Shown piece after piece: positions 29,123 through 37,530 of a stretch of DNA of 64,000 nucleotides; the first letter of the stretch is position 1; each line of letters begins with the position of its first letter. The notes beneath the pieces were generated by a model, which saw nothing but the letters and a program-made list of their open reading frames with translations, was not told where the DNA came from and ran no database searches. Both the position numbers and the translations under genes were made by a program. The stretch comes from HGW-17 sp938004375 (lineage in GTDB: Bacteria; Myxococcota_A; Polyangia; HGW-17), in assembly GCA_036802685.1 (NCBI GenBank), contig DAIRVS010000006.1:4116-68115 (forward strand), read 5' to 3'.

Positions 29123-32064
29123 GGCGTATAATAAACAATCTGTTCCCAGCGCGTCTTGAGTTGGGGCGTGGATCTCAGGGTGATAGAGACCCGGTTGCGG
29201 CCGGGGACCAGCGGGATCCGGGGGTGGATTTCCAATTCGGTGCGGCCACGCCCGGGCACCGCCAGCACCTTGACGTAATATCCCTGGCCGCCGGTGACCT
29301 CGACCGTGGCGTCGAGGATCTGACGGGGGTGGGAGAGCCGGGCCGAGAGCTCCACCTGGCTCGCGGCGTTGCGAAGCGGCAGATCCTGGGAGACCTCGAT
29401 CCGCGGTCCCTGGATCTGCCACACGGGGATCCAGCGGGGCGAGAGCAGGGGCACGCTGTCCGAGGCCACCAGGTTCCCCGCGCTGCGCGGGGCGAAGGCG
29501 GTCCGATCGGGCGCGAGCTGGACCTTGACCCACTGGCCCTGGGAGCCGACCACGGGGAAGGTGGCGCCGGCGCCGGCCAGCCCGATGGTCTGGGACTCGG
29601 GCTCGGCGCCGCCGGAGAGCGGGGTGTTGCCGAGGAACTGGAAGATCCCGTCCACCTCGATGGGCCCCGGCGCCGAGGCCCGCACGCTCAGGGGGATCCG
29701 GGCCTCGAGCAGCCTGGAGAACCGGGGCTCCTCCAGGCGCAGGTGCAGGGCGGAGACGGTGACCCGCGCGTCGGGCCGGGCGGTCACGACGAAGTCATGG
29801 CTGCGCGTCTCCTGCGGGAGCAGGCGGCTCATCTGGAACCGGCCCTCGACGACCTCCACTCCTTCCGGAGTGAGGGCCTTGAGCCCGACGTGGACGGCGT
29901 CGGCCATGACCGTCCCGGCGTTCATGACGTACACGCGCAACCGGCCCTTCTCACCAGGCTGGAGCAGGCCGTCGCCGTTGCCCGCCAGGTCGTCCATGAA
30001 GTGATGGTGGACCAGAAATTCCGCCCGGGGAGCGGGCAGGATCTCGATCCAGCTCTCCAGGTCGGCGGGCAGGATCCGGGGTTCTCCTCCCGGGGCCGGG
30101 GCCGTGCTGAAGAAGCGGATCGAGAGCGGCCAGATCCCGTGGGGATGGTTGGCGTCCACCGGGTAGGCGAAGGCCACCGTGCGCTGCTCGCCGGGATCCA
30201 GGTGACCGAACAGATACTCGCGCGCCTGGCTCTCAGGGGTGTTGCGGACAATGGCGCCGACCCGGTAGACGGGCGCCGTGCCCAGGTTGACCAGGGTGAC
30301 GATGCCCGCCAGGGTCTCGCCGGCGCGGATCCGACCGTCGCCGTTGAGCCTCAGACGCGCCTCGAGGCGGGCCTTGCCCTGTCCGGCCGGACCCAGGGTC
30401 CAGTCCACGCCCTTCTTCCCCAGTTGCTCGATCAACTGGAGCATGGCCGCCTCGGATTCCTTCTGGCTCCACTCGACCACGAGGCCGCGCTCCCACTCCT
30501 GGCGGGTCCGGGGCTGGCCCAGCAGCCGCCGCGCCGCGTCGACCAGCTCCGGCGGCGCCGAACTGTCGGAGTCCTGCACCCCCGCCCCAGCGACCGACTG
30601 CGCCACCACCTGCACGGTCGCCCAGGGCGGGGCGTCTGGCTGGCCCACCAGAGGGGTGGCCTCGGGAGCCTGCTCGCGGCCGCGCAGGAACAGTTCGTGC
30701 GGATTGTGGTCGAGATCGAAGGTCTCCACGGCCAGGTGAGGCTTCACGCCGAGGGACTGGATCGCCAGCGTGCCCCCCGCGAGGTAATGGGCGATGGTCA
30801 TCTTCAGCGCCGAGTCGTCGTCGAACTCGTTGATCATCTGGATGCTGCCCTTGCCAAACGAGGTCTCCCCCATCACCAGGGCACGTCGATGCACCTTGAG
30901 GGCGCCGGCGAGGATCTCGGCGGCCGAGGCGCTGCCCTGGTTGCACAGGACGATCATGGGGTAACTCCAGACCGTGCCCTGGGCGCCGGCCCGCCGCACC
31001 TCGCTGACGCGCCGCTGCTGTCCCACGGCGGAGTAGATGATGCCGTCGGGCAGGAAGAGGTCGGCCACCTTCTCCGCCTGTTTGAGCAGGCCCCCGGGGT
31101 TGTTGTACAGGTCGAGCACAAGCGCGCGCGCGCCGTCGGCCTGCAGACGGGCCAGGTGCTGTTCGAGCTCGGACGCCGTGTTCTGGGAGAACTGGCGGAT
31201 CCGCACGTAGCCGACGTCCCCGGCCAGCCGCTGGGAGGTCACCGAACTGAGCCGGATGACCGAGCGCTCCAGGACGAAGTGCCGCCACTGGGGTTCGGAG
31301 GGCCGCTCGATCCACACCGAGATCGAGGTCCCGGGCTTTCCACGCAGGAGATTGACCGCCTCGTTGAGGGTGGTGTTGGTCACCGACACGTCGCCGATGC
31401 GGACGATGCGGTCCCCCGGAAGGATGCCGGCCCTGGCCGCGGGCGTGCCGTCCATGGGCGCGATGACGGTCAGGTAGCCGTCCTTCACCGTGACGACGAT
31501 GCCCACGCCGGAGAAAGACCCCTGGGTCCCGGTCTTCAACTCCCGGTAGACCTCGGGCGGCAGCAGGGCGGTGTGGGAGTCGAGGGTCCCGAGCATGGCG
31601 TTGATCGCCTCGACCTCGCGCTGGACCGGCTCGAAGTCGGGGGAGCCGGCGAGCATCTGGAAGACCCGCTGCATAGCGTTGAACAGGTCCAGCGGTGCCT
31701 GGAGCTCGCTCAGGCTGTGGGTCTCCTCCCGGTCGCGGGAGAACAGCCGGACCGTGTCGCCCTCGACGACCGAGCTCAACTCGGGGGTCGTGCGCTCGAG
31801 CATGTGCACGGCCGCCAGGAACATCCGCTGCGGATCCATGCGCCCGGGATCGATGTAGTCCTCCTTCACGCGCAAAAGGACCGTGCTGAGCACGGCCAGC
31901 CGCGTGCCCTTTCGGGCCGGGTGGGCGGCGCGGATCCGCTGGGCCTGCTCCCGGGGCGAGGGCCGGCCCACGACGGCCAGCATGCCCGCCAGAACCACGG
32001 ACACGATGGGCGCCCAGAACAGCACCCTGAACCGCCACGCGAAGAAGGGATGGAGGTAGGACAC
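29119..32064 (-). CDS. S41 C-terminal processing protease with long C-terminal beta-rich extension
   Basis: This 981-residue protein has an N-terminal membrane anchor (about 10-28) and a helical domain. A PDZ domain lies near 170-260 (GSFSGVGIVVTVKDGYLTVI). The S41 core has the catalytic Ser in NQGSASAAEILAG near 378 and Lys in GETSFGKGSIQ near 404, both intact. From about 560 to the end come several predicted beta-sandwich segments resembling CARDB/alpha-galactosidase-type domains (GETLAGIVTLVNLGTAPVYRVG and GLLQPGEKGRLRVYVMNAGT). Ordinary CtpA proteins have about 400-450 residues, so the extension is unusual. It probably cleaves periplasmic proteins near the membrane. It is coupled to the DUF4105 gene by a 4-base overlap. 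Confidence 0.9.
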   Translation of the reverse strand: MSYLHPFFAWRFRVLFWAPIVSVVLAGMLAVVGRPSPREQAQRIRAAHPARKGTRLAVLSTVLLRVKEDYIDPGRMDPQRMFLAAVHMLERTTPELSSVVEGDTVRLFSRDREETHSLSELQAPLDLFNAMQRVFQMLAGSPDFEPVQREVEAINAMLGTLDSHTALLPPEVYRELKTGTQGSFSGVGIVVTVKDGYLTVIAPMDGTPAARAGILPGDRIVRIGDVSVTNTTLNEAVNLLRGKPGTSISVWIERPSEPQWRHFVLERSVIRLSSVTSQRLAGDVGYVRIRQFSQNTASELEQHLARLQADGARALVLDLYNNPGGLLKQAEKVADLFLPDGIIYSAVGQQRRVSEVRRAGAQGTVWSYPMIVLCNQGSASAAEILAGALKVHRRALVMGETSFGKGSIQMINEFDDDSALKMTIAHYLAGGTLAIQSLGVKPHLAVETFDLDHNPHELFLRGREQAPEATPLVGQPDAPPWATVQVVAQSVAGAGVQDSDSSAPPELVDAARRLLGQPRTRQEWERGLVVEWSQKESEAAMLQLIEQLGKKGVDWTLGPAGQGKARLEARLRLNGDGRIRAGETLAGIVTLVNLGTAPVYRVGAIVRNTPESQAREYLFGHLDPGEQRTVAFAYPVDANHPHGIWPLSIRFFSTAPAPGGEPRILPADLESWIEILPAPRAEFLVHHHFMDDLAGNGDGLLQPGEKGRLRVYVMNAGTVMADAVHVGLKALTPEGVEVVEGRFQMSRLLPQETRSHDFVVTARPDARVTVSALHLRLEEPRFSRLLEARIPLSVRASAPGPIEVDGIFQFLGNTPLSGGAEPESQTIGLAGAGATFPVVGSQGQWVKVQLAPDRTAFAPRSAGNLVASDSVPLLSPRWIPVWQIQGPRIEVSQDLPLRNAASQVELSARLSHPRQILDATVEVTGGQGYYVKVLAVPGRGRTELEIHPRIPLVPGRNRVSITLRSTPQLKTRWEQIVYYTP

Positions 32065-32074
32065 GGGAGACCGG

Positions 32075-32761
32075 TCAACTCAGGAAACGGCGCATCGCCC
32101 CCAGGAAACCCAGGAGCAGGGCGCCGCCGCCGAGGAACAGGCTGCCGTGGAAGAACGGCATGAAGGCACGCTCGGGCGGGTTGCCGAGGATCAGCAGATA
32201 GACGCAGAGCGCGGAGGCCCCGAACAGAAGCACCAGGTGGAGGAGCTGGGCCCAGAGGCCGAGCCGCATGCCGATGCGCACCAGGAGGAACAGCGCGGAG
32301 AACGTGCCCATCAGGGCCACCCACAGGCCGTCAGTCTCGTACCCCGAGACCCAGGCGTCGTTCTTCAGGTCGTGGTACCAGGGAGCGAAGCAGAACACGA
32401 TCATGGCCACGAGCAACCAGAAGGCGCCCTTTTCCAGGAAGTTCAGCCGGCCGTGCACGTACCAGAAGCTGCGCGCCAGGTTGCTCAGGTCGTCCCCGCC
32501 GGCCTCGGGGGCCGGTGCGGGTTTGTTCTCCTTGGCCCGTTTGCGCGTCGAGCTCTCGAGCAGCGGGTTGGCCACGATGCGGGTGCTCTTCTGGAACTCG
32601 GGATCGATGGCCACGATGGAGGTCGCGTTGCCGCCGCCTCCGTAGTTGGGGATGTCGTTCTCCCCGGTCTGGTCGGCCGGGTCGTAGTGCAGGTAGTTGC
32701 CGCAGGCCGGACAGACCTCCCAACGGTCGTCCGCGCTCTCACCGCAGTGTGGGCATATCAT
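32075..32761 (-). CDS. Zinc-ribbon membrane protein
   Basis: This 228-residue protein starts with a four-cysteine zinc ribbon (CPHCGESADDRWEVCPACG, C3/C6/C18/C21). An acidic/low-complexity linker follows, and then four hydrophobic helices from about 115 to 225. The ribbon is probably cytoplasmic. Function is unknown. The start codon overlaps the ligA stop (ATGA), and the S41 gene begins 10 bases after its stop, so all belong to one transcription unit. The Ser/Thr-rich linker could be a kinase target, but nothing shows that directly. Confidence 0.75.
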   Translation of the reverse strand: MICPHCGESADDRWEVCPACGNYLHYDPADQTGENDIPNYGGGGNATSIVAIDPEFQKSTRIVANPLLESSTRKRAKENKPAPAPEAGGDDLSNLARSFWYVHGRLNFLEKGAFWLLVAMIVFCFAPWYHDLKNDAWVSGYETDGLWVALMGTFSALFLLVRIGMRLGLWAQLLHLVLLFGASALCVYLLILGNPPERAFMPFFHGSLFLGGGALLLGFLGAMRRFLS

Positions 32762-35061
32762 GAATCCTCACCTCGGAGGAGACGCTCGAGCTCCTCCTCG
32801 CTCAGCTCCCTTATAGCAGACTTTCCTTCCGTTTTCAGCTTCTCGAATTCGGCCACCTTGTCCTCGGCGGGATCGGCTCCGGCAACGAAGAAATCACACT
32901 TCCGGCTGGGCTTGACCCGGGCGACCCCGCCCAGCTCCTGGATCCGGGAGACGACCTCGGCGCGGGGCCGGGACAGGCGCCCGGTGAGGCAGAAGACCTT
33001 CCCCAGAAGCGGCTTGGGCCCTGAAGAAGGCGCCTCGAGCTCGAAGCCCGTGGCGACCAGATCGGAGAGTTGGTCGACCACCCACCGGCGCTCGAAGTAC
33101 GCGGCGAGCTCCCCGGCGAGCGATTCCCCCGCCAGGCCGGGGATCCGCCGGGCCTCGGCCTCCCGTTCGGCGAGGGGCGCCCGGGCGAACCCGACGAGCC
33201 GGTCCAGGGTGCCGAAGTGGACGGCCACGAGCCGGGCGTTCACGGCGCCCACCCCGGCGATGCCCACCGCGGTGACCAGGCGGGCCAGGCTGGTCCGCCG
33301 GCTCCGCCCGATGGCGGCGATCAACTGGGAGGCGCTCTTCTGGGCGAAGCCCTCCAGCGCGAGGAGGTGCTCCTCCCGCAGGCGGTACAGGTCGGCCGGA
33401 GCGCGGACCTGGCCGGCCTTCACCAGGAGCTCCACGATCTTGTCCCCGAGCTGGTCGATGTTCATCGCCTGGCGGGACGCGTAATGGACGATCCGCTCGG
33501 TGATCTGGGCGGGACAGTCCTCCTCGTTCGGACAGGACAAGAAGGCGTCACGGAGCACCTTGAGCTGCAGGGCCTCTTCCAGTTCATCCGGACCTTCGTC
33601 CCCAGGTGAGGCCGGGAAGCTGGCCTTGAGCTCCTGGATGAGCTCCTGGAACTTCTTTTTGTTTTTGATCTCCAGCGGGTCCTTCCGCAGCTCGGCGCCG
33701 CAGGCGGGACAGGCGGCCGGCGCCGTCACGACCTCGATCCCGCGCGCGCGGGTGCCGTCGATTCCCGTGATCTGGGGAATGATCTCACCGGCCTTCTCGA
33801 CGAAGACCCAGTCCCCCGTCCGGAGCTTGCGGATGCGCAGGAACGCCCAGTTGTGCAACGACGCCCGGGAGACCGTGGTGCCGGCCAGGAACACGGGCTC
33901 CACATTGGCCACCGGCGTGACGATGCCGGTGCGGCCGACCTGGGCGTCGACCCCGACGAGCTGGGTGACCGCGCGCTCGGCGGCGAACTTGTAGGCGATG
34001 GCCCAGCGCGGCGACTTGGCCGAGCGGCCCAGCAGCCGCCACAGATCGGTGCGGTCGACCTTCACCACCAATCCATCCATGGGGTAGTCCAGCGCCGCGC
34101 GGGCCGTCTCCCAACGCTCGATGACCGGCCGGAGGTCCGTGACGAAGGCGAGGGGATCGTTCACGTTCTCCGGGCACCGGGTAAGGACCGACTCGGCGCC
34201 GGCGGGGATCGAAAAGCCCAGCTCCGCGAGGAACGCCAGGTTCTGCGCCTGCGTGGGCTGCGCGTGCTCCCCGAGCACCTCGTAGAACACGGCCGACAGG
34301 TTCAGGTCGGCGATGGGATTGCCCTCCTCGGCGCCGGCGTCCGGCTCCTCGACGTCGAACAGGGTCAACTGCCGGGCGACCTGCTGCGCCTTCTTGTGCA
34401 GCTCGAGCTGGTGGAGGGCGCCACCGACGGCGTTGCGCGGGTTCACCAGCGGCTCCTGCCCCTGCACGGCGCGCCGCGCGTTGAGCGCGTCGAAGTCTTC
34501 GAAACGCATGAAGATCTCCCCGCGGACAGTCAGATCCAGGGGCCTGGCCAGCCTCCCCGGAACGCGGGCGATCTCGCGGACGTTCACCGTGACGTCCTCG
34601 CCGGTGACGCCGTCACCGCGGGTGGCGGCCAGCTTCAGGCGGCCGCCCTCGTACACGCACTCGATGCTCACCCCGTCGAGCTTGGGCTCGAGGATGAAGG
34701 CAAGCTCCTCCCGGAGGAGATCCCCCCGGTCGTCCGTGGGACGCAGGAATTGCCGCACCGACTTCACGAACGTGCCGATCTCCTCAATTTTGTAGGAATT
34801 ATCCAGACTGAGCATGGGCACCGCGCGGGTGACCTTCGCGAAGCGCCCGGAGTCGGGCACCGGAGCGCCCACCCGCTGGGTCGGGGAGGCCGGCGTGACC
34901 AGCCCGGGGAACCGGGCCTCGAGCTCCGAGAGCTCCCGCGCCAGGGCGTCGTACTCCCGGTCGTCGACCTCGGGGCGGTTCAGCACGTAGTAGGCATGGT
35001 TGAGGGCCTCGAGGCGCGCGCACAGGGCCGCATGTCGGGCCGCGATCTCCGGTTCAATCAT
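32758..35061 (-). CDS. ligA: NAD-dependent DNA ligase
   Basis: This 767-residue ligase seals nicks in replication and repair using NAD. Domains in order: Ia (AYYVLNRPEVDDREYDAL); the adenylation domain with nucleophile K127 in EPKLDG; the OB fold; the zinc finger; the helix-hairpin-helix region (GIAGVGAVNARL); and the BRCT domain (GKVFCLTGRLSRPRAEVVSRI). It is longer than E. coli LigA (671), partly because of about 40 extra residues between the two cysteine pairs of the zinc finger (CPAC...SCPNEEDC), rich in Glu and Lys. The fold should still allow zinc binding because all four Cys remain. Confidence 0.96.
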   Translation of the reverse strand: MIEPEIAARHAALCARLEALNHAYYVLNRPEVDDREYDALARELSELEARFPGLVTPASPTQRVGAPVPDSGRFAKVTRAVPMLSLDNSYKIEEIGTFVKSVRQFLRPTDDRGDLLREELAFILEPKLDGVSIECVYEGGRLKLAATRGDGVTGEDVTVNVREIARVPGRLARPLDLTVRGEIFMRFEDFDALNARRAVQGQEPLVNPRNAVGGALHQLELHKKAQQVARQLTLFDVEEPDAGAEEGNPIADLNLSAVFYEVLGEHAQPTQAQNLAFLAELGFSIPAGAESVLTRCPENVNDPLAFVTDLRPVIERWETARAALDYPMDGLVVKVDRTDLWRLLGRSAKSPRWAIAYKFAAERAVTQLVGVDAQVGRTGIVTPVANVEPVFLAGTTVSRASLHNWAFLRIRKLRTGDWVFVEKAGEIIPQITGIDGTRARGIEVVTAPAACPACGAELRKDPLEIKNKKKFQELIQELKASFPASPGDEGPDELEEALQLKVLRDAFLSCPNEEDCPAQITERIVHYASRQAMNIDQLGDKIVELLVKAGQVRAPADLYRLREEHLLALEGFAQKSASQLIAAIGRSRRTSLARLVTAVGIAGVGAVNARLVAVHFGTLDRLVGFARAPLAEREAEARRIPGLAGESLAGELAAYFERRWVVDQLSDLVATGFELEAPSSGPKPLLGKVFCLTGRLSRPRAEVVSRIQELGGVARVKPSRKCDFFVAGADPAEDKVAEFEKLKTEGKSAIRELSEEELERLLRGEDS

Positions 35062-35084
35062 GGGGTCTTTCGGCTCCTGGGGGG

Positions 35085-35990
35085 CTATTCGTCGTCGTCT
35101 TCCTCGATGATCTCGATGTCATCCTCTTCGAGCACGCCGTCGTCCTCGACCACCTCGTCCCAGGCGAGCTTCTGACCGGTGAAACAGGCCGCTTCGATGG
35201 TGACCGAGAAGACCAGGCCACGGAAGTGGGTGTCGATGGCGTCGTTGATCTCGGCGAAGACCTCGTTCACGTCCGCGGGGTTGTCGATCACCCGCTTCCA
35301 GTCCGGGAGGGGGCCGTACTCCACGACCGAGGAATAGAAGAACTCGCGGCCGGTCTTGAACAGGAGCTCGAAGCGCTCGACCTCGGTCTGCACGTTGCGC
35401 AGGCCGGCCTTGTGCATCCAGTCGAGGACCGCGTCGGCGGTGGGGAAGTGGGCGGCCTCGTGATCGTCGAGGCGTTTGAGCAGATCGTACTTGTCCCGCT
35501 TGGTCAGGATTTCGCGGTAGATGTCGAAGAACTCCATCCAGGAGCCGGCCAGCGGCAGGGTCACGGCCACGGTCCCCTGGGAGCGGGTCACCCGGGAGAG
35601 TTCGATGAGGTTGCGGGCGGGCTTGCCGTAGTTCATGATGCCCACGTTGCTGTAGGTGAGATCGTAGACCTCGTCGGCGAACGAGAGGCCCTTGGCGGGG
35701 TTCTCGTTGCGGAAGAACAGGCGCTTGCCGAAGAAGTCCACGGCCTTCTTGCGGGCCTCGTCGAGCAGGGGGCCGACGTTGTCGATGGCGATGATGCGGG
35801 CGCGGCTCTCGGGGTTGGCCCGCATGAAGTCCACGGCGGGATACCCGGTGCCGCACAGCACGTCCAGCACCATGCCCTCGGACGGGAAGGTGACGTTGCG
35901 CATCAGGATCTTGCCGAAGCGGGCGGACCAGTTCGGCATGATCTCCTTGTCGTACACCTTGGCCATCTTTTCGAGTTGCGTGCTGGACAC
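35085..35990 (-). CDS. Class I SAM-dependent methyltransferase
   Basis: This protein of about 301 residues has a Rossmann-fold methyltransferase core: motif I VLDVLCGTGYPAVDF near 45, the acidic residue after strand 2 in IIAIDNVGPL, and YDLTYSNVGIMNYG near 110. The C-terminal ~20 residues are almost entirely acidic (DDIEIIEEDDDE), which is unusual. The GTG at 35990 has GGAGGT four bases upstream and is preferred to an ATG 69 bases further up; ATG 35966 is also possible. Substrate unknown. It precedes ligA by 23 bases on the same strand. Confidence 0.8.
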   Translation of the reverse strand: MSSTQLEKMAKVYDKEIMPNWSARFGKILMRNVTFPSEGMVLDVLCGTGYPAVDFMRANPESRARIIAIDNVGPLLDEARKKAVDFFGKRLFFRNENPAKGLSFADEVYDLTYSNVGIMNYGKPARNLIELSRVTRSQGTVAVTLPLAGSWMEFFDIYREILTKRDKYDLLKRLDDHEAAHFPTADAVLDWMHKAGLRNVQTEVERFELLFKTGREFFYSSVVEYGPLPDWKRVIDNPADVNEVFAEINDAIDTHFRGLVFSVTIEAACFTGQKLAWDEVVEDDGVLEEDDIEIIEEDDDE

Positions 35991-36078
35991 AGTCACCTCC
36001 AGGCAGGATCGCGCCAGGATCTGCTGGGACGGGTTCCCAAGTAAACCAATGGGTATCACAATCCCGATCGTGTGCCAA

Positions 36079-37530
36079 CTATTGATTGAATGGGGCGGGC
36101 GGTTTTACGGCGGCCCGGTCCCGGACCAGGTGCGGCAACAACTCGGCCAGGTCGCCCAGAGGGGGCGGCCCCGAGGAAAGAGGGGTCCGGGTCCAGCCCC
36201 GCAGCCAGGGCGCCGAGGGCCACTGCCCCCGCAGGTCGGGGGGCGCACAGGAGACCTCGCCGCGGCGGCACCGGCCCGTCCCCACCCCCGGTGGAAAGTC
36301 CAGGCGCAGGCCCCCGGGTACCCGGGACAGCCAGAAGCCGGCCCCCGGAGTCAGGCCCAGCCGCGCCAGCCCCCGCTCCAGCCGTCGGCGCGCCTCCGGC
36401 CCCGGCCGGTCGAACAGGAACAGCACGCTCGCCGGTCCGGCTACGACCTGGTCCGCCCCGGCGCGTTCCAGGAGCTCCGTCGGAATCAGGCGATCCACCG
36501 GCAGCACGGGTCCGAACCCCGCCAACGCCACCCGGTGACCCGCCGCCATCCGGCCCCGGACAAACTCCAGCGTCTCCGTGAGGAGCTCTCCGCGCAGCGT
36601 GTCCTCCCAGGAGCCCGGCGCCTGAGTCAGGGCCAGGGCCAGCTCCGCGAGGGGATGGACCATGACCAGCGTCCACGCGGCCGGCCTGCGGGCCACCGCG
36701 ACGAACAGCGATCGCAGCGCGCCCCGGATGAAGCCCGCCTGCTGCACGACGTCGAGGTGGCCGTCACGCAGGGCGATGGCGTCCGCCGGCCCGAAGACGC
36801 CGTCCGGGACCGGCCCCTCCCGGTGCCAGACGACGCGTCCCGGCCTGGCCTCGAGCAACGCCAGACCCACGGACCACAGCCGGCCGCCCTCCTCCCAGAC
36901 CCACGTCTCCGCCCGGCCGTGCTGCAGGGTGGGATGGGGTTCAGGCACCACCCGCCCGTCGGACAGGGGGACGCCCACGGCCCCTTCGAAGGTCAGGCGC
37001 ACGGCCCCGTCGCAGCTCACCCGCACGAGGACCGGACGGTGATGGCCGGAGCGGACCCACGAGATCTCCCCCGGACACGGGACGACCTCGAGCCGGGCCC
37101 GGGGCGCACGGGATGGTCGAAAGACCCACCGACCCGGCTCCGGATCCCGCAGCGGACCCAGCCGCGGCGACCACACCTGGGTGTCCGGACCGGTGAACGG
37201 CAGGCGCACGCCGGGAGCGATGGAAGTGGCAGGCGCCACCTTGCCCAGCTCGACGACCCGCTCCGCGAACAGCCGGTGCCGTCCCGTGGCGCCGGCCAGT
37301 CGCACGAAGGCCGCCACCGGCCCCGCCTCGGGCACGGAGAACGTCGTCGCCTCCCCCAGGCCGGGGAGCGCCGTCCCCTGCGGACCGACCCCCGGCAGCA
37401 GCAGCACGGTCACCGGACTCGAGCCCAGGGCCGGCGCGGAGCCGGCGACCGGGTGGTCCCCCCACGGGACTCCGGCGCCCGACGCCCTACCCGGCGTGAT
37501 CAGCATCCACCACAGCATCAACCCCATCAT
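36079..37530 (-). CDS. Exported protein of unknown function next to comEC
   Basis: This 483-residue, very GC-rich protein has a short N-terminal hydrophobic stretch (MMGLMLWWMLITPGRASG) that may be a signal peptide. The remainder is mixed alpha/beta without a motif I recognise; HVVQQAGFIRGALRSL-like and VALAGFGPVLPVDRLIP segments suggest a folded domain. ATG 37530 overlaps the comEC stop (ATGA) with AAGGGG just upstream, so it is coupled to comEC. A role in DNA uptake is possible from position only. I could not assign a family. Confidence 0.6.
   Translation of the reverse strand: MMGLMLWWMLITPGRASGAGVPWGDHPVAGSAPALGSSPVTVLLLPGVGPQGTALPGLGEATTFSVPEAGPVAAFVRLAGATGRHRLFAERVVELGKVAPATSIAPGVRLPFTGPDTQVWSPRLGPLRDPEPGRWVFRPSRAPRARLEVVPCPGEISWVRSGHHRPVLVRVSCDGAVRLTFEGAVGVPLSDGRVVPEPHPTLQHGRAETWVWEEGGRLWSVGLALLEARPGRVVWHREGPVPDGVFGPADAIALRDGHLDVVQQAGFIRGALRSLFVAVARRPAAWTLVMVHPLAELALALTQAPGSWEDTLRGELLTETLEFVRGRMAAGHRVALAGFGPVLPVDRLIPTELLERAGADQVVAGPASVLFLFDRPGPEARRRLERGLARLGLTPGAGFWLSRVPGGLRLDFPPGVGTGRCRRGEVSCAPPDLRGQWPSAPWLRGWTRTPLSSGPPPLGDLAELLPHLVRDRAAVKPPAPFNQ

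Noticed and set aside
27767..29131. Very long antisense frames over GC-rich genes (also near 4.6, 13, 29-32, 37.6 and 49.2 kb)
   Set aside because: High GC removes stop codons. Their Arg/Pro/Gly/His-rich products are shadows of the real genes on the other strand.
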